Origin: DAIDAN01 sp049303335
GTDB lineage: Archaea; Aenigmatarchaeota; Aenigmatarchaeia; Aenigmatarchaeales; DAIDAN01
Assembly (NCBI GenBank): GCA_049303335.1
Contig: JBAQNA010000018.1
Coordinates: forward strand, 1 to 28,154
Length of the DNA: 28,154 nt
Reading direction: 5' to 3'
Shown in pieces: positions 1-7,498 of the stretch. The translations under genes and the position numbers were made by a program. The notes beneath the pieces were generated by a model that saw only the letters and a list, made by a program, of their open reading frames with translations, made no database searches and was not told the DNA's origin. How positions within the stretch are numbered: the first letter of the stretch is position 1; the number at the start of each line of letters is the position of its first letter.

Positions 1-146
1 TGATGGAGGCGGAGACCGTGGTGGACAGCAACCAGATGTTCCACATTCTTTCGGAGCGCTCCAAGAACGAGAACGGCTTCATCGACACGGAGCGGGTTTA
101 CAACGACTGGCTGGAATGGTTCAAGAAAAAGGCGAAAAGCTCGTGA
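1..146 (+). CDS. C-terminal end of an unrecognised protein (partial)
   Basis: An open frame enters from the left edge and ends at TGA 144-146, giving the last 47 residues of a protein that starts outside the window. The segment is rich in charged residues and ends with a lysine-rich tail (WFKKKAKSS). Codon use is GC-rich, like the housekeeping genes and unlike the two AT-rich genes that follow. An ATG at position 3 is in frame, but no binding site can be seen before it, so I read this as a truncated longer gene. The family is not recognisable from this piece. Confidence 0.5.
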   Translation, partial: MEAETVVDSNQMFHILSERSKNENGFIDTERVYNDWLEWFKKKAKSS

Positions 147-185
147 ATTTACAAGATTTAAATAGTTAAAAAGTAAAGAAGATAT

Positions 186-422
186 ATGTTTGACATAAAT
201 TTAGATGTAGATAATCTTCTTCGGTTACTTGCTTCTTGGACAAGAAATAAAGAAAAAGGGATGACACTTAACAAATATCATAAGGACGTTAAAAAGAAAT
301 ATCCCGATATGCCAAGAAATATATTTGTACAATTTATTAGAGACCAACAAAGAGCTGGTAGGATTAAAGTTTATCGAGATGTTAAAACTAAAAAACAATA
401 TGTTGTAATAAGTAATTATTAA
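186..422 (+). CDS. Small hypothetical protein, possibly a winged-helix fold
   Basis: Encodes 78 residues, basic and lysine-rich, with no signal peptide or membrane segment. The order is a helical first half, a segment around RNIFVQFIRDQQRAGRIKVY, then a strand-turn-strand ending KKQYVVISNY. A helix followed by a basic beta hairpin suggests a winged-helix DNA-binding domain, but this is inference from pattern only. No GGTGAT site precedes the ATG; AT-rich sequence (tttaaatagtt, 158-168) lies about 25 bases upstream, as for a leaderless mRNA. The gene is far more AT-rich than the preceding gene and ends 12 bases before the next membrane-protein gene, so the two may be cotranscribed. I do not recognise the family. 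Confidence 0.6.
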   Translation: MFDINLDVDNLLRLLASWTRNKEKGMTLNKYHKDVKKKYPDMPRNIFVQFIRDQQRAGRIKVYRDVKTKKQYVVISNY

Positions 423-434
423 AGATGGTTTAGT

Positions 435-719
435 ATGAAACACAATCTTCTTTTCATCTCTATTTTGTTGTTTACCTTAATATTAATTTCGCCTGTTCGT
501 GCCGCGATGGTTTTTTGTCCTCCTCCTACACATGAAGTTTGTCAAGGAGGTGAAAGATATTCACAGGAACTTGGATTTAATGTTTGTAACGGAGAAATTA
601 TATGTGAACTTCCATCAGTATATTATATAATTTTCGGAGTTATTATCATAGTAATCATATTAATAATTTGGAAGCTATTTTCTCGATTTTTTAGAGTCGA
701 AAGGAAAGAGAAAAAATAA
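435..719 (+). CDS. Small secreted/anchored membrane protein, hypothetical
   Basis: Encodes 94 residues. An N-terminal hydrophobic segment (about 4-23, ending SPVRA-A) looks like a signal peptide. Next is a short outer domain of about 40 residues with four cysteines (FCPPP, EVCQGG, NVCNG, IICEL), which may form two disulfides. A second hydrophobic helix (about 64-84, IIFGVIIIVIILIIW) leads to a basic cytoplasmic tail (RVERKEKK). The predicted layout is outside domain, membrane anchor, short inner tail. The gene is AT-rich and follows the 78-residue gene closely. No known family is apparent, and the function is unknown. Confidence 0.6.
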   Translation: MKHNLLFISILLFTLILISPVRAAMVFCPPPTHEVCQGGERYSQELGFNVCNGEIICELPSVYYIIFGVIIIVIILIIWKLFSRFFRVERKEKK

Positions 720-780
720 GATTCCTGATTTGGAAGAAGATAATAGAATAAAAAATGTTTCTTGATTTTATCTGTATCTT

Positions 781-1287
781 TTACTTCTCCATGCTTCTTA
801 CGCTGCTTCTCAGCCCGATTACGATGTCGCGCAAGTCCTGCATCTCGCCCATCATCCGCGTGAGGCACTCGTCCGTTTCCTTGCTGAGCGACTCCCACTT
901 GTCGGACACAAGCCTGCCTATCTCCGACTCGACGAGCTTCGAGTTTCCGAAATGCCTCTTCATCTGCGCGTCAAGCATGTCGATCCTTTCCTCGAGCCTG
1001 TTCAGGCAGGAAAAAATTTCCTCTGCCTTGTCGTCGGAATTGGAACCCTTTATCTTGATTGGAACAATTTTTTCCGCAGCAGGCTCGGAAACGGGATTTC
1101 TGGCTCCGCCCAAGCCCTGCTGATTTCGCGGGCCGCCGGAATACCTGGCATCCTGCGCGCCTCCCTTTGTTATGATATTTCTTATGTGCTTCACATCCGA
1201 AGAGGAATCGCCGGTTCCGACGTTTCTCCTCTTCAGCTGCGTCTCGATTTCCTGCAAGAATCTTGTTCTTTTTTCCGGGATTGGCAT
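781..1287 (-). CDS. Coiled-coil protein of unknown function next to MinD
   Basis: Encodes about 168 residues. The N-terminal third is basic, the middle (about 45-75) is Gly/Pro/Asn-rich and likely disordered, and the C-terminal half (about 85-165) is a heptad-rich helix (CLNRLEERIDMLDAQMKRHF and onward) that should form a coiled coil. An in-frame ATG lies 15 bases further upstream (1302), but the ATG at 1287 has GGTGA a few bases before it while the outer one has no site, so I chose 1287. The gene lies downstream of minD on the same strand, separated by about 150 bases with its own TATA-like sequence (about 1344-1358). A role with MinD in positioning is possible but only suggested by neighbourhood. 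Confidence 0.6.
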   Translation of the reverse strand: MPIPEKRTRFLQEIETQLKRRNVGTGDSSSDVKHIRNIITKGGAQDARYSGGPRNQQGLGGARNPVSEPAAEKIVPIKIKGSNSDDKAEEIFSCLNRLEERIDMLDAQMKRHFGNSKLVESEIGRLVSDKWESLSKETDECLTRMMGEMQDLRDIVIGLRSSVRSMEK

Positions 1288-1433
1288 CTTTTTCACCTGC
1301 ATTGAGAATGTTGCGCCGCGCGCTTATTTATGATAATTGTTGTGCAAGCTAATAAATAAAGATTTTGTTTTGGTCAAAAACGCTTTTGCAATTCTGCGCG
1401 TCAGCGAATCCTGTCTTTTCCAAACTGCGCAAT

Positions 1434-2237
1434 TTACTGCTCCGCCTCGGTCAGCTTCTCTATCTCCGGCTTTTGCGGAGTTCCAAGAAAAATCCTTTTC
1501 AGCATCGACATTATGTCAAGGCTGTCGTTGAATTCCACGCCGGCTATGTCCGCTGCTATTTTGCTGAACGACCTTGCCGCGGGAGAGCGCTCCCTTGCGA
1601 ACACGACCGGACTTTTTTCGGAGATGGCGCGAAGCACGTTCTCGTCCTCGGGCACGGTACCCAGTATCGGAACGCCGGCGGCGGATTCTATCTCCTGCGC
1701 AGTCAGTTCATAGTCCTTGTTCCTCCTCTTGTTCACTACAACCCCGCGGACTTTCGCGTTGTTCCTTTTCGCAACCTCTATGATTTTTATGGCGTCCGTT
1801 ATCGCGGGCATCTCCGGGTTTGTGACAACTATAACCTCGTCCGAAGCCTCCACAACGGAGAGCGCCTCGCGGTCGATGCCGGGCGCGCCGTCAACAAGAA
1901 CGAAATCGTATTTTTTCGCGAGATTGGTCAAAACCTGTTTTAGGTTCGAAATGTTCAGCGCCTTGGCGTCGTCCAGAGAAAGCGAGCCCGGTATTATCCT
2001 CAAGCCGGAGTGGTGCACGTATATTGAATCGCCGAGTTTCTTGCTTTTCAAAAGCTCGTGAGAGGTGACGGGATAATCGGTTATTCCCAGATGCAGCCCG
2101 AGGTTCGAGGTCGTGATGTTCGCATCGAACACGCAGACTTTCTTGCCGAGCTTCCGCAGGGCCACGCCCAAATTCGTGGTTGTGGTTGTCTTGCCAACGC
2201 CGCCTTTTCCGCTCACAATGCCGATTATTTTTCCCAT
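1434..2237 (-). CDS. minD: MinD/ParA-family P-loop ATPase
   Basis: Encodes 267 residues, the usual MinD length. It starts MGKIIGIVSGKGGVGKTT, which holds the deviant Walker A motif with the signature lysine (K11) and the P-loop lysine (K16). The switch region KYDFVLVDGAPGIDRE (Walker B-like DGAPG) and VVTNPEMPAITDA follow, all typical of MinD rather than of ParA proper. The C-terminal tail includes MLKRIFLG, which may be the amphipathic membrane-targeting helix, followed by an acidic end. MinD dimers bind ATP and membrane and position other proteins; in archaea paralogues serve chemotaxis arrays, archaella and other functions, so the partner cannot be told here. The frame extends 47 codons further upstream, but those residues are not MinD-like; the start at 2237 gives a canonical N terminus. 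Confidence 0.93.
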   Translation of the reverse strand: MGKIIGIVSGKGGVGKTTTTTNLGVALRKLGKKVCVFDANITTSNLGLHLGITDYPVTSHELLKSKKLGDSIYVHHSGLRIIPGSLSLDDAKALNISNLKQVLTNLAKKYDFVLVDGAPGIDREALSVVEASDEVIVVTNPEMPAITDAIKIIEVAKRNNAKVRGVVVNKRRNKDYELTAQEIESAAGVPILGTVPEDENVLRAISEKSPVVFARERSPAARSFSKIAADIAGVEFNDSLDIMSMLKRIFLGTPQKPEIEKLTEAEQ

Positions 2238-2310
2238 GATATCGCCAGAGAAATATTGATTGAGATGGGTATTTATTGTTTTGTCAAATAGATAAAGCTT
2301 TTCTTTAATC

Positions 2311-2320
2311 TTTATATTTA
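2311..2320 (+). promoter_or_regulatory. TATA-like box of the first pilin-LamG gene
   Basis: TTTATATTTA is centred about 26 bases before the ATG at 2341. This matches the archaeal promoter geometry for a leaderless mRNA, and no ribosome binding site is present. The second paralogue has the same arrangement at 5110-5118. Confidence 0.6.
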
Positions 2321-2340
2321 TCTTCCCTAATCTTTTCTTT

Positions 2341-3402
2341 ATGAGCAAAGCCATCTCCGCCGTAATTGCCACTGTCATGCTTCTTATGACAACCGTCTCG
2401 CTAATCGGCGTGTTCTACGTTTTCTCGTCAACTCTCGCAACGCAAACAACTTCTTCCGGCTCGCAGCAGGCATCGCAATTGACAGCGCAGTTGTCGATGT
2501 GCATGCAGATTGACAACATAGCCGGAAACCAGATAATTTTGAGAAACTGCGGGAAAGGTGTGATTGAGAACAAGTCGCTTGTCGTGATGATGGATGATAT
2601 TGTGTTGAGTGCAAACACACAGACAATCCAGGAAGGCAACTCGAGTGTTGTGAATATTTCGGGGCTGTGGCAGGTGCCGTTCGGCAAGCATAGTTTGAAA
2701 ATATCTAATGGAGCCGCAGTTGCGTTGGCACTTGTCGAAATAACCCCGAATCCCGACGGACTCGCCGGATCGTGGAACTTTGACGAGGGAAGCGGGACAA
2801 AGGCTTATGACAATTCGGGAAACGGAAACACGGGAACGCTGACGGGAATGAACAACACTGGAAACAACCTGAACGGCACAGCCCCGTCGGGATGGACAGC
2901 GGGAAAATATGGGGATGGTTTGGGGTTCGACGGCGCGAATGATTATGTCAACGTGGGGAATGGGGCGAGTTTGAACATCACGAATGCGATTACGATTAGT
3001 GCATGGGTAAACCCAGTTAGTCTTTCAGTAACCTATGAAATAGTAATTAAAGATTGGGATAGTTCAAATAATGGGTATAAATTAGAAAAATATGGCAGTT
3101 ATTTACGATTCAGGTATAATAATGGGATTTCATATGCTCATAATACTGGAACAACCCCTTTGGTATCTAACAGATGGAATTTTGTAAGCGTTGCATTTAA
3201 TGGAACTAATACAACATTTACTGTCAATGGCATTTCTGAAACACAAGCGAGTGTCGGCTCTCTGCATTCAACAACCGCTCCCGTTTATATCGGAACTTAT
3301 ATGTTATCTTCTAATTATTTCAACGGCACGATCGACGAAGTCCGCATCTGGAATCGCGCGCTCTCGCCCGACGAGACCGTGACAATGAAACAACTGATTT
3401 GA
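2341..3402 (+). CDS. Archaeal type IV pilin-like protein with C-terminal LamG domain (copy 1)
   Basis: Encodes 353 residues. The N terminus (KAISAVIATVMLLMTTVSLIGVFYVF) is an archaeal class III/type IV pilin signal: a very short basic lead followed by a 20-residue hydrophobic helix. It resembles the archaeal pilin N-terminal family and is a likely substrate of the prepilin peptidase encoded next door. Residues about 30-140 form a small beta domain. Residues about 140-350 (GLAGSWNFDEGSGTKAYDNS, FDGANDYVNVG, ISAWV, FNGTIDEVRIWNRALS) are a LamG/concanavalin-type jellyroll, often sugar-binding. The predicted product is a surface pilin or adhesin with an exposed lectin-like domain and many N-glycosylation sequons. 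A near-copy lies at 5139-6188. The mRNA appears leaderless. Confidence 0.85.
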   Translation: MSKAISAVIATVMLLMTTVSLIGVFYVFSSTLATQTTSSGSQQASQLTAQLSMCMQIDNIAGNQIILRNCGKGVIENKSLVVMMDDIVLSANTQTIQEGNSSVVNISGLWQVPFGKHSLKISNGAAVALALVEITPNPDGLAGSWNFDEGSGTKAYDNSGNGNTGTLTGMNNTGNNLNGTAPSGWTAGKYGDGLGFDGANDYVNVGNGASLNITNAITISAWVNPVSLSVTYEIVIKDWDSSNNGYKLEKYGSYLRFRYNNGISYAHNTGTTPLVSNRWNFVSVAFNGTNTTFTVNGISETQASVGSLHSTTAPVYIGTYMLSSNYFNGTIDEVRIWNRALSPDETVTMKQLI

Positions 3403-3431
3403 AAAACAAAGAAGCGGATTTTCTCAGATTT

Positions 3432-4304
3432 CTACAAAAACATTATCATAAAGTTCGCGAAATTTCCGAACAGCAAAGTGAACGCGAGCGCGAGCGCGAA
3501 AACAATGCTGTACCGAACACCCTCGCGCACAATCACGTATTTCTTCGCCTTCCTTATCATCGCGACCTCCTTCGGCGTGAGCCCGCGTATTATCTTCTTG
3601 TAGATTTTCAGCTTTGGCAGGTCCTCGCCAACCATGTCGTCAACCTTCAGTTTTGAAACGGGTATCCTCCTGTAAAAGCCCACATCCTCCACGACTTTCG
3701 CGAACTTGAAAAGCGCGAGCATGAAAAAAAGCAGGACAGACATCAGCACGGGAAAAAACCGCAGGCCGTTCGCGGGAAAGAGGTAAAGAACCGACCATAG
3801 CACCAGAAAAGTTCCCGCTACCAGCATAAAGGTGCTTTTCGCCTCGGCCTTCATTTTTCTTGAGAATTCCGCCAAGACTTTCCTGTTCATAATCCCGATA
3901 ACGCCGGCGTAAACAATCGAATAGAAGCCTCCGACGATAAAGCTGTTCATGAAAAAATCAAGCGAAAAGGAAAGCGACAGCGGCGAGAGCGCGGCCTGGA
4001 ACGGCGCGTAAGGCATCAGTGCCCCTATAGCTATCAATATTTCGCCGTCGCCACCGCCCCAATAGCCCGCCTTGTACATGAAAAACCCGAACGCGAAAAA
4101 TGCGCCGGCGGCCGCAAGCGAAAGTACTATCGGCATAACGGAGCCTGTAAGAAGGCTCTCAACCGCGTGCAAGCCAAAACCGAGCGCAATCATCGCTATC
4201 GCGAGCCTGTCCAGCATGTTCGTGGTTTTCAGGTCGTACAGGCCGCATATAGTGGCGCCACCCAGAGCGATTGCAATGTAAACGTATGAAAAAAAGTCGA
4301 GCAT
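3432..4304 (-). CDS. Archaeal prepilin peptidase (A24 family)
   Basis: Encodes 290 residues, a polytopic membrane protein with about eight hydrophobic segments. The two catalytic aspartates of A24 aspartic peptidases are visible: D24 in GLYDLKTTNMLDR and D86 in the GxGD motif (WGGGDGE). These enzymes cut class III signal peptides at the cytoplasmic face of the membrane. The soluble region near 200-260 (KVDDMVGEDLPKLKIYKKIIRGLTPKEV) resembles the cytoplasmic insert of archaeal family members. The gene lies between two pilin-LamG genes and converges with the first, only 29 bases apart, so the neighbours are its probable substrates. The start is the first ATG, with a TATA-like sequence roughly 35 bases before it. 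Confidence 0.9.
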   Translation of the reverse strand: MLDFFSYVYIAIALGGATICGLYDLKTTNMLDRLAIAMIALGFGLHAVESLLTGSVMPIVLSLAAAGAFFAFGFFMYKAGYWGGGDGEILIAIGALMPYAPFQAALSPLSLSFSLDFFMNSFIVGGFYSIVYAGVIGIMNRKVLAEFSRKMKAEAKSTFMLVAGTFLVLWSVLYLFPANGLRFFPVLMSVLLFFMLALFKFAKVVEDVGFYRRIPVSKLKVDDMVGEDLPKLKIYKKIIRGLTPKEVAMIRKAKKYVIVREGVRYSIVFALALAFTLLFGNFANFMIMFL

Positions 4305-4342
4305 AAGAACCCTAATAGACTATAATAACCGCCGTATAAAAA

Positions 4343-4368
4343 GTTTTAAATATGTTATTCTGAATAAC
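4343..4368 (+). promoter_or_regulatory. TATA-like box plus 15-bp palindrome before uppS
   Basis: GTTTTAAATA (4343-4352) looks like a TATA box for uppS. Directly after it comes the perfect palindrome GTTATTCTGAATAAC (4354-4368), between the box and the expected transcription start. That is a usual place for a repressor operator in archaea. The reverse-strand prepilin peptidase promoter lies close by in the same intergenic region. Confidence 0.5.
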
Positions 4369-4390
4369 AATTACAGTTAAGCGTGGTAGA

Positions 4391-5104
4391 ATGGACGAGA
4401 AAAATCCGGTTCATATCGGCATAATCCTTGACGGGAACAGGCGTTTCGCGAAGCGCCTTATGCTTGAGCCTTGGAAAGGGCACGAGTGGGGCGCGGAAAA
4501 GGTAAAAGAATTATTGAGGTGGTGCAAGGGCACCGGCGTGAAATATCTCACGCTTTATTCGCTTTCCGCGCAGAACATATTTTCAAGGCCGAAAATGGAG
4601 ATGGATTTCCTCTTTAAGATATTCGAAAAAGAATTCGATGCAATAGCGGAAAAATCCCACGATGTTCACAAGAACAATGTCCGCGTGAAAGTGATAGGCA
4701 GGCTGAATCTTCTTCCGAAAAGCCTGCAGGATGCGATAGCGGAAGCGGAAGAAAGCACTAAAAATTACAAAGACTACTTTTTGAACTTGGCAATCGCATA
4801 CGGCGGGCAGGAAGAGATTACGGACGCGATCATAGGGATTGCAAAGAAAGTTTCCGCGGGCGCGATAAACCCGGAACAGATAAACGAAGACTTAATTCGC
4901 CACAGCCTTTACACGAACGGCGCGCCGTATCCGGACATGATCATCCGCACGGGCGGCGAGAAAAGGCTTTCAAACTTTTTGCTCTGGCAGTCAGCGTATT
5001 CCGAGCTTTTTTTCGTTGACAAGATGTGGCCCGAATTCACGAAGGAGGATTTTCTTTCGGCGATAGAGGAGTTCAAGCAGAGGCAGAGAAGATTCGGAAA
5101 GTAA
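4391..5104 (+). CDS. uppS: cis-Prenyltransferase (polyprenyl diphosphate synthase, UppS family)
   Basis: Encodes 237 residues, a normal length. The diagnostic motifs are in order: ILDGNRRFAK with catalytic D14, the LYSLSAQNIFSRP region, YGGQEEITDA, and the C-terminal PDMIIRTGGEKRLSNFLLWQSAYSELFF. The enzyme adds isopentenyl diphosphate in cis to make long polyprenyl diphosphates. In archaea these give the dolichol-type carriers for N-glycosylation and surface glycans. Its place among glycosylatable surface pilins fits that role, though linkage may be chance. The start ATG follows GTGGTAGA, a weak binding site. Confidence 0.95.
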   Translation: MDEKNPVHIGIILDGNRRFAKRLMLEPWKGHEWGAEKVKELLRWCKGTGVKYLTLYSLSAQNIFSRPKMEMDFLFKIFEKEFDAIAEKSHDVHKNNVRVKVIGRLNLLPKSLQDAIAEAEESTKNYKDYFLNLAIAYGGQEEITDAIIGIAKKVSAGAINPEQINEDLIRHSLYTNGAPYPDMIIRTGGEKRLSNFLLWQSAYSELFFVDKMWPEFTKEDFLSAIEEFKQRQRRFGK

Positions 5105-5109
5105 GCAAG

Positions 5110-5118
5110 TTTATATTT
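5110..5118 (+). promoter_or_regulatory. TATA-like box of the second pilin-LamG gene
   Basis: TTTATATTT is centred about 26 bases before the ATG at 5139, just past the uppS stop codon. No ribosome binding site is visible, so the mRNA is probably leaderless. The geometry matches copy 1 at 2311-2320, so the promoter was apparently duplicated with the gene. Confidence 0.55.
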
Positions 5119-5138
5119 TCTCTTTTCATATTCATACT

Positions 5139-6188
5139 ATGAAAGCAATCTCCGCGGTAATCGCCACCGTCATGCTTCTTATGACAACAGTCTCGCTAAT
5201 CGGCGTGTTCTACGTCTTTTCTTCGACTCTCGCAACGCAAACAACTTCTTCCGGCGGGCAGCAGGCTTCGCAATTGACTTCGCAGCTTTCGATGTGTATG
5301 CAAATAGACAATATTATCGGAAACCAGGTGACGCTGAGGAATTGCGGAGAAGGCGTGATTGAGAACAAATCGCTGGTTGTAATGATGGATGATATTGTAT
5401 TGGGCGCGAATACAAACACGATACAGGAAGGCAATTCGAGCGTTGTGAATGTTTCGGGGCTGTGGCAGGTGCCGTTCGGAAAGCACTCGTTGAAAATATC
5501 TAATGGGGCTGCTGTTGCGTTGGCTCTGGTTGATGTGCAGCCGAATCCCGAAGGCCTCGCGGGAAGCTGGAATTTCGACGAAGGAAGCGGAGGCAATGCG
5601 TATGATAGTTCAGGGAACGGGAATGTCGGAACATTGACCAACATGAACACGACTGGAAATGCGACGAGCGGATGGTCTGACGGAAAATTCGGAGAATGGT
5701 TGCAGTTTGACGGCGTGAACGATTATGTTAATGTTGTGAACAGCGCGAGTCTGAACATCACGAATGCGATTACGATGAGCGCGTGGGTAAAACCGACGAT
5801 ATTAGCACAAGCAAGTAATCCGGAAATAATGGCAAAGGGTGGATCTTCAAACAACTATAGAATAAGATACTCGAGTGATGGTAGCATCAGTGGAAAATTC
5901 TACGGCACATCAAACAATTCAATTAGTTCTAATTCTTCACTTAACGTAAACACTTTTTCTCATGTAGCTTTTGTATATGACGGTTCGTATAATTACGCAT
6001 ACTTTAATGGTGTTTTGGACAAACCTCGCGAAGCTAACGGCGGCAATATTTTAATAACAATCGACAAACTAACTATTGGGAGTTTAATGGGTTCTAATGA
6101 GTTTTTCAACGGTACAATCGATGAGGTAAGAATATGGAACCAGGCGCTTTCGCCCGACGAGACCGTTGTGATGAAAAAGATTATATAA
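5139..6188 (+). CDS. Archaeal type IV pilin-like protein with C-terminal LamG domain (copy 2)
   Basis: Encodes 349 residues, paralogous to the product at 2341-3402. The pilin signal (KAISAVIATVMLLMTTVSLIGVFYVF) and residues up to about 140 are nearly identical. The LamG domain begins GLAGSWNFDEGSG and ends FFNGTIDEVRIWNQALSPDE. The segment between ITMSAWVKP and FFNGTIDEV differs strongly from copy 1 and is more AT-rich than the flanks. As in copy 1, it should be cut by the prepilin peptidase between the two genes and displayed on the cell surface, perhaps as an adhesin. Two copies with different ligand-facing parts suggest two binding specificities. Confidence 0.85.
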   Translation: MKAISAVIATVMLLMTTVSLIGVFYVFSSTLATQTTSSGGQQASQLTSQLSMCMQIDNIIGNQVTLRNCGEGVIENKSLVVMMDDIVLGANTNTIQEGNSSVVNVSGLWQVPFGKHSLKISNGAAVALALVDVQPNPEGLAGSWNFDEGSGGNAYDSSGNGNVGTLTNMNTTGNATSGWSDGKFGEWLQFDGVNDYVNVVNSASLNITNAITMSAWVKPTILAQASNPEIMAKGGSSNNYRIRYSSDGSISGKFYGTSNNSISSNSSLNVNTFSHVAFVYDGSYNYAYFNGVLDKPREANGGNILITIDKLTIGSLMGSNEFFNGTIDEVRIWNQALSPDETVVMKKII

Positions 6189-6228
6189 CCGAGTAAAAGC
6201 ATTAATACCCGCACTCCCAAATAATAAT

Positions 6229-6864
6229 ATGCCCGTGAAAAATATCGCAAGGAACATAAAAAGGAAACTTTCGGGAGCAATGGATTCCAAAAAGCCGGCG
6301 GATTCCGAGAAAGTTCGCGAGCTGTATTCGGAAATTATTTTCTCCATGATAAAGAGCAGGCGCTCAACAAGAAAGTACCTGAATTACGATGTTTCCGACG
6401 AGCTCTTGGAGCGGATACTTGACGCCGCGGGATACGCGCCTTCCGCGGGAAACTTCCAGCCTTATGAATTCATAGTTGTAAGGAATGCGGAGTCGAGAAA
6501 GAATATATCTGAGGCATGCAAACAGGATTGGATGGCGGAAGCGCCTGTGCATATTGTCGCGTGCACGAACATGAAAATAGCGTCGCTGTACGAGGAGCGC
6601 GGGATGAAACTTTACGGGATACAGGATACCGCGATGGCCGTCGGAAATTTGATGCTTATTGCCGAGGCTCTCGGGCTGCGAACCTGCTGGGTCGGCGCTT
6701 TCGGCGAGGCGCAGGTTTCCATTCTGCTGCAATGCCCAGACTACGTGCGCCCGGCGGCGATAATTACTCTCGGCTATTCCGACGAGAAGGTGAAAGCTCC
6801 GGAAAAACACGGAATCGACAAGTACGCGCACCGCGAGAAATTCGGCGAAAGATGGAAGGAATAA
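6229..6864 (+). CDS. Nitroreductase-family flavoprotein
   Basis: Encodes 211 residues. Family signatures are RRSTRKYLN (FMN phosphate-binding arginines), APSAGNFQPYEFIVV, and IQDTAMAVGNLMLIAEALGLRTCWVGAF, ending with GYSDEKVKAPEK. Such proteins bind FMN and use NAD(P)H to reduce nitro compounds, quinones or other acceptors; the substrate cannot be predicted. The first 35 residues are a basic extension before the domain. An internal ATG at 6280 would remove part of it, so the exact start is uncertain. No clear binding site precedes 6229. It stands alone between the surface locus and the restriction-modification pair. Confidence 0.9.
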   Translation: MPVKNIARNIKRKLSGAMDSKKPADSEKVRELYSEIIFSMIKSRRSTRKYLNYDVSDELLERILDAAGYAPSAGNFQPYEFIVVRNAESRKNISEACKQDWMAEAPVHIVACTNMKIASLYEERGMKLYGIQDTAMAVGNLMLIAEALGLRTCWVGAFGEAQVSILLQCPDYVRPAAIITLGYSDEKVKAPEKHGIDKYAHREKFGERWKE

Positions 6865-6875
6865 GATTAAATATT

Positions 6876-7496
6876 TCAAGAAGCTGTTTCAAAAATCTTT
6901 TTTACTAAAGTTGTCCTTGCATAGAATGCCCGGCTTATTGACCCGTGTCCGGGACCTTTGGTTCTTGCTTGTATCCATTTTCCATCTTTGCCTGTTAAAC
7001 TTTCGAATCCATGCTTGATTAATTTTTCTCTTATAAAATCGTAATCTGCTTTGATTTCTTTAATAAGCTTATCATCTTCCGCAAAATCCAGGCTTGTCAC
7101 TTTTAACAACTCTCCGCTTTCTGAATTTTTACCATGCCACATAACAGCGCAAAACACGATTGATTTTAATTTTGCCCAGCAATGGCTTTCAAAAAATGAG
7201 TGAGATTTCAATTCTTCCGGATTGATCATTGTAATAGCCATAGTTTCTTTTGGCACAAGCTCATTTTTTACATAGCGAAAACTAACAGACTTCAGTTCAT
7301 AAGACAGCCCATTTGGTGCTTTAGAGACATTCGTTTCCAATCCCGCCAATCTTTCTAGAATCAAACCTTTCCAGCCCTTATTTTGTTTGCCTGTCTCATA
7401 GGTGGTAATTCCATGCTGCAGGGCAAGTTTTCTTAAATCTTGCCCAATATACCCTTTTAAATTTTCTATAGCAGTTGCTCTTGTTATTATTTTCAT
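6876..7496 (-). CDS. MutH/Sau3AI-like restriction endonuclease
   Basis: Encodes 206 residues. The core NKGWKGLILERLAGLE (E48), then SYELKSVSF (E67, K69) and LVPKETMAITMI, matches the MutH/Sau3AI nuclease fold, whose active site uses Glu, Asp and Glu-x-Lys. The aspartate expected seven residues before E67 is replaced here by A60 or N62 in KAPNGLSYE, so the catalytic set may be atypical or aligned with a gap. The gene starts two bases after the stop of a DNA methyltransferase gene on the same strand, so the pair reads as a type II restriction-modification operon. It is AT-rich compared with the flanking genes, as for acquired DNA. Confidence 0.75.
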   Translation of the reverse strand: MKIITRATAIENLKGYIGQDLRKLALQHGITTYETGKQNKGWKGLILERLAGLETNVSKAPNGLSYELKSVSFRYVKNELVPKETMAITMINPEELKSHSFFESHCWAKLKSIVFCAVMWHGKNSESGELLKVTSLDFAEDDKLIKEIKADYDFIREKLIKHGFESLTGKDGKWIQARTKGPGHGSISRAFYARTTLVKKIFETAS

Positions 7497-7498
7497 AA

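Noticed and set aside
755..1305. Long open frames opposite the coiled-coil gene
   Set aside because: The opposite strand has coherent coiled-coil coding with a binding site; these frames are by-products of GC-rich codon use.
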